DNA of 64,000 nucleotides from an uncultured Lachnospiraceae bacterium (GTDB lineage: Bacteria; Bacillota; Clostridia; Lachnospirales; Lachnospiraceae): contig URPH01000005.1 of the NCBI GenBank assembly GCA_900549665.1, forward strand, positions 39,251-103,250, read 5' to 3'. The notes under the pieces are model-generated. The model saw nothing but the letters and a program-made list of their open reading frames with translations, was not told where the DNA came from and did no database searches. This document shows positions 48,752-58,511 of the stretch, in pieces; the stretch's first letter is position 1, and the number at the start of each line of letters is the position of its first letter. A program made the position numbers and the translations under genes.

Positions 48752-51700
48752 CTACTTCAAGTCCTTATCAATCAGATCCACACTGACAAGGGTAGAAATG
48801 CCCTTTTCCTGCATGGTGATACCATACAGTCTGTCAGCCTGCTCCATAGTACCTCGTCTATGTGTAATAACGATAAACTGTGTGTGCTTTGTCAGTTTAT
48901 GTAAGTATCCGGCAAAGCGGCCTACGTTGGATTCATCCAATGCCGCCTCAATTTCGTCTAAGAGACAGAAGGGTGAAGGCTTTAAGTTCTGAATCGCAAA
49001 CAACAGCGCAATCGCTGTCAAAGCTTTTTCACCACCGGACAGCTGCATCATATTCTGAAGCTTCTTTCCCGGCGGCTGTGCAATAATGCGGATGCCCGCT
49101 TCAAGCACATCTTCATCTTCCATCAGTTCAATGGTGCCTTTACCTCCACCAAACAATTCTTTGAATACTTTGTCAAATTCAACCTTGATCTCGGCAAATT
49201 TTTCTTCAAACTGTTTGCGCATGGCCTTATCCAGTTCATCAATAAAACCGATCAGCTGTTCCTCTGCTTTCTTGAGATCATCATATTGATTCTTCATGAA
49301 AGTATATTCTTCCATCAGCGCCCTGTAATCCTCAATGGCATTGACATTGACATCTCCCAGGCGCTTAATGGAATCCTTGATAGAAGCCGCATTCCGTTTC
49401 ATCTCTGACAGATCAGACAGCTCTTCATTACGAAGTGAAGCCGCATCTGTCAGCGTGATCTCATATTCATTCCACATGTAATTGATCTGTGATTCGATAC
49501 TTTCCTCGATACGCTCTTTCTGTGATGTCAGGCGGTATACTTCCTTGTCCAGGGCATTGCGCTTTTGTGCAAGCTCTTCACTTTCGCCAAAGAAGCCTTT
49601 CTGTTTGGCAGAAAGTTCTTCCCTTCTCTTAATATCATCCGCAAGCTTGATCTCGTTTTCATTTTCTTTATCAAACGAAGCTGTGATCGTCTTTTTGATC
49701 TCTTCGATATCTTTTTTCTTTTCTTTGATCTCACCAGCTGACTGTTTGATCTCAGCCTCAATTTCAGCAAGCTCCATCTCATAACGATGTCTTTCGGATA
49801 AGATACGTTCCAGATTCTGCTGTTCAAATGACTGCCTCTGGATTACCTTTTCCATCTCGACATCCATTTCGGAATTGTGCATTGCCTGTGCATTTTCATC
49901 GACACGTACATGCTCCAGTTCCTTTTGGTATTCCTCGATCTGTTTTTCCAGATTGCTCTGCATATTTTCCGAACCGGCCAGTTCCTTTGCCGCATTTTCT
50001 TTTTCTTCTAACAGTTCTTTAAACTGCTTTTCAATATCCTGCAGTTCTTCACTAAGCTCGGAATAACCAAGTCCGTTTTCGTCTTTCTTTTCCTTGGCAG
50101 CTTCTACATTGATACGCGCTGTATTCTGCTTGATCAGATATTCCTGGCTCTGTGCACGAACCGTTTCAAGGTCTTTTCTTACCTGCATACGCTCGGCCTT
50201 GAGTGTCTCGATCTGATCCAGACATTCCTTGATAATGCCCTTGTATTCTTTGACCCTCTTTTCAAGCTCATCCATTTCTCTTCGACGGCCTAAAAGGTTG
50301 CTCGCATTTTTGAAAGCACCACCACTGATCGCACCACCCGGCACCAGCAATTCGCCTTCCAGCGTAACCATACGGATGCCATAATCAAATTTGCGGGCGA
50401 TCTTGACTGCATTGTCCACATTGTCAACAACCACAATCCGTCCAAGCATTGCCTTGGCTACATTTTCATATTCCTTTTTGGTATGTACCAGCTCATTGGC
50501 AAGACCAATGACACCCTTTTCATCCAGCACCTCCGGCGTTTTAAATTTCTGCGGTCTGGTAATCGAAGTCAGAGGCAGAAATGTAGCTCTTCCGTAGCGG
50601 TTCTGCTTTAAGAAACCGATCATTTTTTTTGCAGTTTCTTCATCATCCGTAACAATATTCTGGATATTTCCGCCAAGTGCTGTTTCAATCGCTGTTTCGT
50701 ACTTGGCTTCTACCTTGATAATATCAGCTACAACACCGATGATACCGGTATTGCGCTCTTTCTGCTCCATGACCTTCTGGATACTCGTACCATATCCGTC
50801 ATATCGCTCGGAAAGATTGCTGATCGCATCCAGTTTGGATTTGTATTGATGATACTGTACCTGGGCATCCCTCTGCTTTTGGTCATATTGTGATAGCTCA
50901 CCGGATATATCTGTGTTTCTCTGTTCGAGAGCCACCTTTTTATCCTGAATTTCTTTTATCTTGATGCTGACCGTTTCAAATTCTTTTTCTAATTGTTCGA
51001 TCAGCTCATCATGCTTGGCCTCATCTGATTTGACACGCAAAAGTCTGGAATTAAGCTCTGCCTTTCTGATCTGGAGCTGCTCCTGTCTGGTATCCAGACT
51101 ACCCATCCTTGACTTGATGGTCGCACGGTCATTTAAAGCCTGGATAATGGCATTTTTACCGGTCTCAATCCTGCTGTTGAGTTCATCCATCTGTGCCTGC
51201 AAAGCCTCTAATCTGGCATTGGCCTCAGCCTTTTTTTCTTCCATTTCTGCAAGTGCGTCATCATAGGTCTTTTTGCCTGACTGGATATCCGCCTTTTCCT
51301 GATCCTTTAAGAGAATCTGTTCATTGACGGAAGCCTGTCTGGACTTGAAGTGCTCCTGATTGCTCTCACCGGAAATGATCTGCTCCTGCAAAATCTTGAT
51401 CTGGCTCTCTAACTTTTCCCGCATCAGTCCGGTATTGGACAAATAAGAACGCTCCTGTTCAATGGAACTCTCCAGTTCTTCCAGTTCGGCGGCAATTTTG
51501 TCGTACTCGATCTTGATATTATCATACTTGGCCGTAGTCTCAGCCAGATCATCCGATGCAATGGATATCTTTTTCTCAAGATCTGTCAGTTTTTCTTTTA
51601 ACTGTGCATTTTCTACCAGGAAAACATTGACATCCAGTGTCTTTAATTCTTCCTTGTGCTTTAAATAAATCTTGGCTTTTTCAGACTGCTTTTCCAAAGG

Positions 51701-52309
51701 TCCGATCTGGCGCTCTTTTTCAGCTAAAATATCACTGATACGCACCATATTGCCTTTTTCATCATCCAGCTTTTTCTGTGCGGCGGACTTGCGTCTCTTG
51801 AATTTGACGATTCCTGCAGCTTCATCAAACAGCTCGCGGCGCTCTTCCGGCTTTCCACTCAAAATCTTATCAATCTGTCCCTGTCCAATGATGGAATATC
51901 CCTCTTTACCGATACCGGTATCATAAAAGAGCTCGTTGACATCCTTTAAACGACATGGAGCATCATTGATCATATATTCACTTTCACCGGAACGATAAAT
52001 CCGCCGTGCAACCTTTACCTCTTCAAAATCAATCGGCAAGGAACGATCACTGTTATCGAGCGTGATCGCAACATAAGCAAATCCCAAAGGCTTGCGGTTT
52101 TCCGTACCGGCAAAAATAACATCCTGCATACTTGCGCCACGCAGCTGTTTGATACGTTGTTCACCTAAAACCCATCGAACCGCGTCCGCTACATTACTTT
52201 TTCCACTTCCATTAGGTCCCACAATTCCGGTAATTCCGGGATGGAACTGAAAGACTATTTTATTGGCAAAGGCTTTAAAGCCATGAACTTCAATACTTTT
52301 TAAATACAT
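48752..52309 (-). CDS. smc: Chromosome partition protein SMC
   Basis: An 1,185-aa SMC ATPase of the condensin complex. The N-terminal Walker A is GIVGPNGSGKSNVADAVRWV; long coiled coils flank a hinge near residues 510-650 (AIETALGGNIQNIVTDDEET, VTLEGELLVPGGAISGGAFK). The C-terminal ABC signature MQLSGGEKALTAIALLFAIQ and Walker B PFCLLDEIEAALDESNVGRF are complete. The length is normal. It lies between rnc and ftsY in the usual order. Confidence 0.98.
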   Translation of the reverse strand: MYLKSIEVHGFKAFANKIVFQFHPGITGIVGPNGSGKSNVADAVRWVLGEQRIKQLRGASMQDVIFAGTENRKPLGFAYVAITLDNSDRSLPIDFEEVKVARRIYRSGESEYMINDAPCRLKDVNELFYDTGIGKEGYSIIGQGQIDKILSGKPEERRELFDEAAGIVKFKRRKSAAQKKLDDEKGNMVRISDILAEKERQIGPLEKQSEKAKIYLKHKEELKTLDVNVFLVENAQLKEKLTDLEKKISIASDDLAETTAKYDNIKIEYDKIAAELEELESSIEQERSYLSNTGLMREKLESQIKILQEQIISGESNQEHFKSRQASVNEQILLKDQEKADIQSGKKTYDDALAEMEEKKAEANARLEALQAQMDELNSRIETGKNAIIQALNDRATIKSRMGSLDTRQEQLQIRKAELNSRLLRVKSDEAKHDELIEQLEKEFETVSIKIKEIQDKKVALEQRNTDISGELSQYDQKQRDAQVQYHQYKSKLDAISNLSERYDGYGTSIQKVMEQKERNTGIIGVVADIIKVEAKYETAIETALGGNIQNIVTDDEETAKKMIGFLKQNRYGRATFLPLTSITRPQKFKTPEVLDEKGVIGLANELVHTKKEYENVAKAMLGRIVVVDNVDNAVKIARKFDYGIRMVTLEGELLVPGGAISGGAFKNASNLLGRRREMDELEKRVKEYKGIIKECLDQIETLKAERMQVRKDLETVRAQSQEYLIKQNTARINVEAAKEKKDENGLGYSELSEELQDIEKQFKELLEEKENAAKELAGSENMQSNLEKQIEEYQKELEHVRVDENAQAMHNSEMDVEMEKVIQRQSFEQQNLERILSERHRYEMELAEIEAEIKQSAGEIKEKKKDIEEIKKTITASFDKENENEIKLADDIKRREELSAKQKGFFGESEELAQKRNALDKEVYRLTSQKERIEESIESQINYMWNEYEITLTDAASLRNEELSDLSEMKRNAASIKDSIKRLGDVNVNAIEDYRALMEEYTFMKNQYDDLKKAEEQLIGFIDELDKAMRKQFEEKFAEIKVEFDKVFKELFGGGKGTIELMEDEDVLEAGIRIIAQPPGKKLQNMMQLSGGEKALTAIALLFAIQNLKPSPFCLLDEIEAALDESNVGRFAGYLHKLTKHTQFIVITHRRGTMEQADRLYGITMQEKGISTLVSVDLIDKDLK

Positions 52310-52370
52310 ATAAAATCCCCTTCACACACCCTTTTGGATGTGCAAATTATAATTGATATTGATTCACAGA

Positions 52371-53093
52371 TCAGATAGCAGACTTCGGGCATTTGATATG
52401 CTGCTTTAGCAAAGCATCATAAGCAGCATGCTGCTGTGCAGTCTTTTTGCTCTTTCCCTCTCCGGATCCGATCGTGACATCGTTGAGTCTGGCTTCCACA
52501 ACAAAAAGCTTGTCGTGCTCCGGTCCTTCTTCACGAATCAACTCATATACAAGCTCACCTGCCTTGGTCTCCTGTATATGCTCCTGCAAAATAGATTTGG
52601 CATCATAAAAAAGTCTCTTGTGATCAAGATCATTTAAGACAAACCGATAGATGAATTTCTTGGCTTCCTCCAGTGATGCATCCAGATAAATGGCTCCGAT
52701 AACCGCTTCAACCGCATCGGCAATGATCGACTCTCTCTCTCTGCCTCCGTTGGCTTCCTCGCCCTTACCAAAAATCATATAACTTCCAAGCTTAAGCTGT
52801 CTTGCGGTGATCGCAAGTGCCTGTTCACATACTGCGGCAGCCCGCATCTTGGTAAGATTGCCCTCGGTCTCTTCCGGATAGGTGCGGTAAAAATAATCAC
52901 TGCTCACAAGCTCAAGCACTGCATCTCCCAGAAATTCAATCCGTTCATAGTTTTTCCATTTGCGGATCTTTTGCTCATTGCTGAACGAGCTATGTGTCAG
53001 TGCCTGCTTCAACAGGCTCTTATCCTTAAACTGATAACCTATTTCATTTTCAAGATTGTCTAATTCTTTTTCCAGTTTTTCTATTTCCATCAT
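52371..53093 (-). CDS. rnc: Ribonuclease III
   Basis: A 240-aa double-strand-specific RNase. The signature NYERIEFLGDAVLELVSSDY contains the catalytic acidic residues. IADAVEAVIGAIYLDASLEE holds the second cluster. The dsRNA-binding domain follows (LQEHIQETKAGELVYELIRE, then KKTAQQHAAYDALLKQH). It has two possible ATG starts at the N-terminus (MMEIEK). It sits between acpP and smc, in the normal Firmicutes arrangement. Confidence 0.97.
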   Translation of the reverse strand: MMEIEKLEKELDNLENEIGYQFKDKSLLKQALTHSSFSNEQKIRKWKNYERIEFLGDAVLELVSSDYFYRTYPEETEGNLTKMRAAAVCEQALAITARQLKLGSYMIFGKGEEANGGRERESIIADAVEAVIGAIYLDASLEEAKKFIYRFVLNDLDHKRLFYDAKSILQEHIQETKAGELVYELIREEGPEHDKLFVVEARLNDVTIGSGEGKSKKTAQQHAAYDALLKQHIKCPKSAI

Positions 53094-53152
53094 AAAGCAC
53101 CAAAACCGACATCTGCCGGTCTACATTCAAAAAGCCCTGCCGGGCTCTCTGA

Positions 53153-53392
53153 TTATTTCCTTTTCATTTCTTTCATATAGGCCACTGCCTGAGAAACAGT
53201 CTCCAAAGACTGCAGCTTTTCTGTATCTATTTCCAAATCAAATACTTCTCTTGCATTGAGTAATACCTGATAAAGATCCAGCGAATCAGCACCAAGATCC
53301 CGGGAAAAGGATGACTGCATTGTAACCTCATCCGGTGCCACTCCCAAAATCTTCACGAGCGAATTTCGCAATACCTCAAATTCCACAACCAA
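53153..53392 (-). CDS. acpP: Acyl carrier protein
   Basis: A 79-aa acidic four-helix protein. The phosphopantetheine serine is in RDLGADSLDLYQVLLNAREV. The N-terminal VEFEVLRNSLVKILGVAPDE is a little unlike the canonical MVFEKVKEII start, but the domain is complete. It carries fatty-acyl intermediates. It follows plsX by 11 bp, and rnc follows it by about 60 bp. Confidence 0.93.
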   Translation of the reverse strand: MVVEFEVLRNSLVKILGVAPDEVTMQSSFSRDLGADSLDLYQVLLNAREVFDLEIDTEKLQSLETVSQAVAYMKEMKRK

Positions 53393-53403
53393 GACTTCCT
53401 TCC

Positions 53404-54426
53404 TTATTCATCTTTTGTCTGTTGTTCAACAATACCGGCTTTAATTTTATCGTTGATCTGCTGCTCTTTAAAAGTCACACACTGAAAAATACTGTTGCGA
53501 ATAACACCGGCCTTGGAATTGCCGTGGCTTTTTACGACCAGACCGTTTAATCCGAGCATCGGCGCTCCACCGTATTTATCTACATCAAAATCTTTAAGCG
53601 TTTCTTTTAATGCGTCTTTGATCAGCAGTGCTCCGATCTTTGTCTTTAAATTAGTCATAAGAGAGCCCTTGATTTTTTTGATCAACACGGCTCCGACACC
53701 TTCGTAAGTCTTTAGGATCGCATTACCGGTAAAGGCCTCACATACAACAACGTCTGCAGCTCCAAGCGGAATATCTCTTGCTTCGATATTGCCGATAAAA
53801 TTGATATTCCCACACTCCTTCAATAAAGGATGTGTTTCCTTGACCAGGGCATTGCCTTTTTCTTCTTCAGTACCGTTGCTTACCAGTGCCACACGGGGAT
53901 TGGGAATACCCATGACACTCTCCATATAGATAGATCCCATTTGCGCAAACTGAACCAGATGGGAAGCTCTTGCATCAACATTGGCGCCACAGTCAATAAG
54001 CAGTGTCACTCCGTTTGCCGTCGGAAGAAGCGGTGCTAAAGGTGCACGCTCAATTCCCTTGATACGTCCGACCAAAACAGTCGCACCTACTAAAACTGCA
54101 CCTGTGCTTCCCGCAGAAACAAATGCATCTGCCTCTCCGGATTTGGTCATCTGCATGCCCTTTACAATAGAAGAATCCTTTTTTTTGCGGATGGCATTGA
54201 CCGGAGCCTCTGCCATCTCGATCACTTCTTCACAGGGAATGATCTCAACACGTTCTTTATCATATGTATATTGTTCCAGCTCTTTTTTTATGGCATCTTC
54301 TTTACCAAACAAAAGAACCTTGACATTGTCTTTTTCGTTGACTGCCATAACAGCACCTTTGACGATTTCTCCCGGTGCATTGTCTCCACCCATGGCATCT
54401 ACTGCAACTTTTACTAATTCACTCAT
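53404..54426 (-). CDS. plsX: Phosphate acyltransferase PlsX
   Basis: A 340-aa enzyme making acyl phosphate from acyl-ACP for phospholipid synthesis. It starts KVAVDAMGGDNAPGEIVKGA, with KKKDSSIVKGMQMTKSGEAD, SAGSTGAVLVGATVLVGRIK, GANVDARASHLVQFAQMGSI and APMLGLNGLVVKSHGNSKA. Length is typical. Ordinarily it follows rpmF directly; here a terminator (54482-54513) lies between them. Confidence 0.97.
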   Translation of the reverse strand: MSELVKVAVDAMGGDNAPGEIVKGAVMAVNEKDNVKVLLFGKEDAIKKELEQYTYDKERVEIIPCEEVIEMAEAPVNAIRKKKDSSIVKGMQMTKSGEADAFVSAGSTGAVLVGATVLVGRIKGIERAPLAPLLPTANGVTLLIDCGANVDARASHLVQFAQMGSIYMESVMGIPNPRVALVSNGTEEEKGNALVKETHPLLKECGNINFIGNIEARDIPLGAADVVVCEAFTGNAILKTYEGVGAVLIKKIKGSLMTNLKTKIGALLIKDALKETLKDFDVDKYGGAPMLGLNGLVVKSHGNSKAGVIRNSIFQCVTFKEQQINDKIKAGIVEQQTKDE

Positions 54427-54481
54427 ACCGATACTCCTCCATACTTATATAAATATACTAGAATCATGAAGAAAAAGCAAG

Positions 54482-54513
54482 AAAAAAAGCCCTCGAAGAA
54501 GCTTCGAAGGCTT
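54482..54513 (-). terminator. Terminator between rpmF and plsX
   Basis: Minus strand: AAGCCTTCGAAG (54513-54502) pairs with CTTCGAGGGCTT (54498-54487) with one mismatch, followed by TTTTT. Confidence 0.8.
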
Positions 54514-54532
54514 TTATATCCGACAAAATAAA

Positions 54533-54715
54533 TTAGTCAACTGCGATGATTTCGCGTTTATTGTAAGCGCCGCATGCTTTGCATACTCTATGAGGTTTCA
54601 TTAATGCACCACATTTGCTGCACTTTACTAAAGTAGGAGCAGACATTTTCCAGTTTGCTCTTCTCTGATCTCTTCTACCTTTTGAAGATTTGTTTTTAGG
54701 ACAAATAGCACCCAT
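54533..54715 (-). CDS. rpmF: 50S ribosomal protein L32
   Basis: A 60-aa bL32 protein. It begins MGAICPKNKSSKGRRDQRRA and keeps the two zinc-binding CxxC pairs in KCSKCGALMKPHRVCKACGA. It follows the DUF177 gene by 2 bp, the usual pairing. Confidence 0.97.
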   Translation of the reverse strand: MGAICPKNKSSKGRRDQRRANWKMSAPTLVKCSKCGALMKPHRVCKACGAYNKREIIAVD

Positions 54716-54717
54716 CT

Positions 54718-55242
54718 TTACACCTCCTTATTCGCGATAAAGATATCTTTTAACACTGCCATACGTGGATCCGGCTCAAAAGTATCGCAACCGCAATCCC
54801 CTTGGTTTAAATCTCTACCGCATTTCGGACATATTCCTTTGCAATCCTCTTTGCATAAGATTTTTACCGGCCAGTTTACCAATATTTCATTGCCGATCAA
54901 AACATCCGTATCCAGCTCATATCCGGATAAATAAGGATATTCATCGGTTTCTGATGTCAGATGAAGTATTGTTTCTTCACTGATCTCTTCATCAAATGAA
55001 ACCTCAATCGGGACATCCACCCTGCCAAGACAGCGGTCACACCGCGCCTGTAAAAGAAGCCTTCCTTTACCTGTCAGGTGAAGCTTTCCCTTGCCTGTAT
55101 TTTGCAGGCTGACAGAAACCGGTCCATTTTCCAGCACCTTGTACTGTCCGCCTTTCTTTTTGAAGAAGGCCGGTGTATAGGTAACGGTAAAATCTTCCGT
55201 TCTCCCTTCATTTGATAAAACGTCTGTCAGATTAAGTAACAT
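54718..55242 (-). CDS. DUF177 (YceD-like) protein
   Basis: A 174-aa protein of the DUF177 family, usually encoded just before rpmF and associated with 23S rRNA accumulation in other bacteria. C-terminal cysteines form a zinc-ribbon-like pattern (LCKEDCKGICPKCGRDLNQG, then DCGCD), and ARCDRCLGRVDVPIEVSFDE holds another CxxC. Its start at 55242 is preceded by a tRNA-Gly gene about 120 bp upstream on the same strand. Confidence 0.92.
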   Translation of the reverse strand: MLLNLTDVLSNEGRTEDFTVTYTPAFFKKKGGQYKVLENGPVSVSLQNTGKGKLHLTGKGRLLLQARCDRCLGRVDVPIEVSFDEEISEETILHLTSETDEYPYLSGYELDTDVLIGNEILVNWPVKILCKEDCKGICPKCGRDLNQGDCGCDTFEPDPRMAVLKDIFIANKEV

Positions 55243-55363
55243 ATCATACTCCCATCCACACTCAATCGATTATACATAACTTGGAATCATTTGTCAACAT
55301 ACCGATCCGATTTTTTTAAACGTTTTTACTGTTTCATTTATATTGTGATTTGCGCACAACAAA

Positions 55364-55434
55364 AGCAGGATACGGGAGTCGAACCCGCCTATCCAGCTTG
55401 GGAAGCTGGCGCCCTACCGATAGACTAATCCTGC
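55364..55434 (-). tRNA. tRNA-Gly (anticodon CCC)
   Basis: A 71-nt cloverleaf on the minus strand. The acceptor stem GCAGGAT/ATCCTGC is perfect, the anticodon stem CCAGC/GCTGG encloses TTCCCAA (anticodon CCC, reading GGG), and the T arm is GCGGG-TTCGACT-CCCGT. The discriminator base is T and CCA is not encoded. The remaining bases of 55243-55652 show no gene. Confidence 0.93.
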
Positions 55435-55534
55435 CTGCGCTATTTATTGTAGCACTTTTCTTATATTACTGACAAGAGATATCCGGCAGGTTTTACTATC
55501 TATATTTTTTATGTTATATTAATGATGGTGTTTG

Positions 55535-55572
55535 GGTCAAAAGATATTCTGCCCCTTACTAGATATCCGGGA
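55535..55572. repeat. Possible short relative of the purC-downstream repeat
   Basis: GGTCAAAAG, then CTGCCCCTTACTAGATATCC, resembles both ends of the element at 30625-30764 (TGCCCCTAACTTGATATCC and CTTTTGACTCTGATATC) with the middle missing. Similarity is partial. Confidence 0.3.
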
Positions 55573-55652
55573 ATTTCCACGCCTGTTTTAACGGCATTCG
55601 GAAATGCAGCAATTTTCAGAAATTTAATATTATCAAGAGGTTTACAAATCCC

Positions 55653-57275
55653 ATGAATAAAAAGACTGCCCTTTTATCAGCAATCATATATGCACTTTAT
55701 GCTTTTCTTATCAAAAACCATGTCTCCAATATATTTTCAGATGAGGTTTCCCACAAAAAGATCATGTATGCATCCATTGTCCTCTCTGCTGTCTTTGGTT
55801 ATTTCGTTGTCTGCTTTTTTTTCACATGTATCAGGCTTCTGATTAAAAAAAACAGTATTTTTCTTTCTTATATGAAACAGTTTCTCATATATTTTGTGCC
55901 CCTGTTTCTATTATTGATACTGACCTGGCCCGGCATTTTTAAGGGTGATGATTTTTATGTCTTAAAAGCCGTACGGAGTTATTCGCTGTCTCCTGCGCAA
56001 ACCGGGATCACAAGCTTATTTTATATTTGCTGTCTGCGTTTCTTTCCGTCCATGGCCAGCATTACCTTTTTCCAGATTTTGATCATCAGCTGCATCTATG
56101 CGTATATTTTTAAAAATCTAAAAGATATTTATCCGGACTGTCATTTTATACTGTGCCGGATTGTCCTGTTTTTGTTTCCGGTGCTTGATGCCTGTCTTTT
56201 TACACTCCGCGCAACCCTGACCGGATTTTTCTTTCTGCTCATACTCTCCTGTTGCTACTTTATATGGAAAAAAGAACAGACAAATTTAAAACAGATCTTT
56301 TTCCTTTGTGCATTGACCGGTCTGGTTATTGCATGGAGATCCGAGCTCGTCTATATGCTGCTCTTTCTACCTATATATATAGTTTTAATTTACAAAAAAT
56401 TTGCAGACGGTCAACAGGCGCAAGCTTTTGCCGGTCAATGTAAAAAAGGACTGATACGCTTTCTGCTTTGCTTTATTTTAACTGCCGGCTTCTATTCTTT
56501 TTTTAATATTCCCAATAAGATTGCTCTAAATGGCAGCAATAAATATCCGATCTCACTTGTTATCAATCCCCTCGGCAATATTTTTGCACAGGATGAAATC
56601 CGGGGCGAGCATGCCTATGATGATATTATGATAATCAGTGAGCTTCTGGATGTACAGGCACTCCGCAAGCATCCATCCGTCCGCAATATCAGCCAATACT
56701 GGAACATTCCGGACACCCTGCCAAAAAAACAGCTAAACGCCTTTATGAATGCTTCCGTTGATCTGATTCTGCACAACTTTGATTCTTTTCTATACTACCG
56801 TTATCAAACCTTCCGATATACAAACGGCATGGTGCGTGATGAGATCAACCATCCGACACCTCCAACAACCGATACCATTTACACTCTGACATATTATGAT
56901 GAGGATTATCACAATTCTTATTATTATATGAAACCTTTATTTGGCGAAGCATTGCGAAACCGGATCATCGACCTGTTATCCTGCCGTCATTATGAAAAAG
57001 ACAAAGCCAACACCAATGCTTTATATCCTGTTTTGTACAACTGCCTGCCCACATTTTTTATAGCATTGACCTGTATGATCATCTGCCTGATCCGCAAAAG
57101 ATATGCCATGGCCGGGATCCTTTTTATGTCAGGTGTACAGCTTGTCCTTATTTTTCTGACAGCTCCGGCAATCTTTTTCATGTATTATTTTTGTTTTTAT
57201 CTGACCGGATATTTCCTGTCAGCCTTGAGCATTTATGAGCTGTGTCCGGGGCTTACTAAAAAGCTGAACTTATAA
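55653..57275 (+). CDS. Polytopic membrane protein of unknown function (540 aa)
   Basis: It starts MNKKTALLSAIIYALYAFLI and has about eleven hydrophobic segments. Extracellular-looking loops between residues about 300 and 440 contain KHPSVRNISQYWNIPDTLPK and YYRYQTFRYTNGMVRDEINH. The overall shape, including LTWPGIFKGDDFYVLKAVRS after the third span, resembles Lachnospiraceae multi-spanning glycan or glycosyltransferase-like membrane proteins, but I cannot name the family. It lies on the strand opposite to its neighbours, in the place where an acetate kinase gene would be expected after pta. Confidence 0.75.
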   Translation: MNKKTALLSAIIYALYAFLIKNHVSNIFSDEVSHKKIMYASIVLSAVFGYFVVCFFFTCIRLLIKKNSIFLSYMKQFLIYFVPLFLLLILTWPGIFKGDDFYVLKAVRSYSLSPAQTGITSLFYICCLRFFPSMASITFFQILIISCIYAYIFKNLKDIYPDCHFILCRIVLFLFPVLDACLFTLRATLTGFFFLLILSCCYFIWKKEQTNLKQIFFLCALTGLVIAWRSELVYMLLFLPIYIVLIYKKFADGQQAQAFAGQCKKGLIRFLLCFILTAGFYSFFNIPNKIALNGSNKYPISLVINPLGNIFAQDEIRGEHAYDDIMIISELLDVQALRKHPSVRNISQYWNIPDTLPKKQLNAFMNASVDLILHNFDSFLYYRYQTFRYTNGMVRDEINHPTPPTTDTIYTLTYYDEDYHNSYYYMKPLFGEALRNRIIDLLSCRHYEKDKANTNALYPVLYNCLPTFFIALTCMIICLIRKRYAMAGILFMSGVQLVLIFLTAPAIFFMYYFCFYLTGYFLSALSIYELCPGLTKKLNL

Positions 57276-57288
57276 ATTATTTTAATTT

Positions 57289-58290
57289 TTAAATCAACTG
57301 TGCCTGTACCGCTGTCAGTGCAACAACGCCTACAATATCTTCCCATGAACAACCGCGTGACAGGTCATTGACCGGCTTGGCGATTCCCTGAAGCATCGGT
57401 CCATAGGCTTCAGCTTTACCAAGTCTTTGTACAAGCTTGTAAGAAATATTTCCACAGTCCAGATTGGGGAATACCAGCACATTGGCCTTGCCGGCAACCT
57501 CACTTCCCGGTGCCTTGGATTTTGCTACATGCGGTACGATCGCTGCATCTGCCTGCAGCTCACCATCTACACAGAGATTGGGATACTGCTCTTTGGCAAT
57601 TCTCGTAGCTTCGACCACCTTGTCAACCAATGCATGCTTGGCACTTCCTTTGGTAGAATGTGAAAGCATGGCAATGATCGGTTTTGCACCGACCAGGCTC
57701 ATAAAACTCTTTGCAGAGGTCTCTGCAATCGCAGCAAGCTCTTCTGCTGTCGGATCCTGATTTAATCCACAGTCTGCAAATAAAAATGTACCGTTTTCAC
57801 CATACTGGCAATCCGGAACATCCAGAATAAAGAAACCGGATACAAGCTTCACTCCCGGTGCTGTCTTTAAGATCTGCAATGCCGGTCTTAAGGTATCAGC
57901 GGTCGCATGACACGCTCCGGCCACCATTCCGTCTGCATCATTGGCTTTAACCATGATAACACCAAAAGTCAGCGGGTCTTTTTTTAGAATCTCTACTGCT
58001 TTTTCGGGAGTCATACCCTTGGCCTTGCGCAGATCATATAAAAGTCCGGCATATTCCTGAAATTTTGGGCATGTCTCAGGATCTACGATCGTAGATCCTT
58101 CCAGATCAACCTCCAGCCACCTGGCACCGTCCATAATCTTTTCCTCGTTGCCGATCATGATCAGATCAGCAATTCCCTCATGCAAAATATGTGCAGCCGC
58201 AATCAATGTACGCTTGTCGTTGGTCTCCGGCAAAATAATTGTTTTTTTATCGGCTTTTGCTTTTTCCTTAATTGAATCTATGTAGGACAT
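57289..58290 (-). CDS. pta: Phosphate acetyltransferase
   Basis: A 333-aa short-type Pta converting acetyl-CoA and phosphate to acetyl phosphate. The PTA/PTB domain is complete: IILPETNDKRTLIAAAHILH, VIMVKANDADGMVAGACHAT, AMLSHSTKGSAKHALVDKV, GELQADAAIVPHVAKSKAPG and ANVLVFPNLDCGNISYKLVQ. It usually precedes ackA, but no acetate kinase gene follows in this window. The end is 14 bp from the convergent membrane-protein gene. Confidence 0.96.
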   Translation of the reverse strand: MSYIDSIKEKAKADKKTIILPETNDKRTLIAAAHILHEGIADLIMIGNEEKIMDGARWLEVDLEGSTIVDPETCPKFQEYAGLLYDLRKAKGMTPEKAVEILKKDPLTFGVIMVKANDADGMVAGACHATADTLRPALQILKTAPGVKLVSGFFILDVPDCQYGENGTFLFADCGLNQDPTAEELAAIAETSAKSFMSLVGAKPIIAMLSHSTKGSAKHALVDKVVEATRIAKEQYPNLCVDGELQADAAIVPHVAKSKAPGSEVAGKANVLVFPNLDCGNISYKLVQRLGKAEAYGPMLQGIAKPVNDLSRGCSWEDIVGVVALTAVQAQLI

Positions 58291-58511
58291 TTTAAGTCTC
58301 CTTCCACAACATATTATCTTTTATTATAATGCATTCATTTTTTTAGTACAAGTTGTCAAAAAATAAATCATGTATTATTTCTCATACATGCCATAAGTTT
58401 ACCGTTTTTACACAAAACCGGCAAATAAAAGGATTGTATGTTTTCAGAAAAAATGCTACTCTAATCATATACATTAAGTATACATGTTTTAGAAATTACG
58501 AAGGGGTCTAT

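Noticed and set aside
58353..58511. 53-residue N-terminal extension of TmcAL
   Set aside because: It has no ribosome site and no similarity to the family, whose N-terminus is MKITGIIAEYNPFHNGH.
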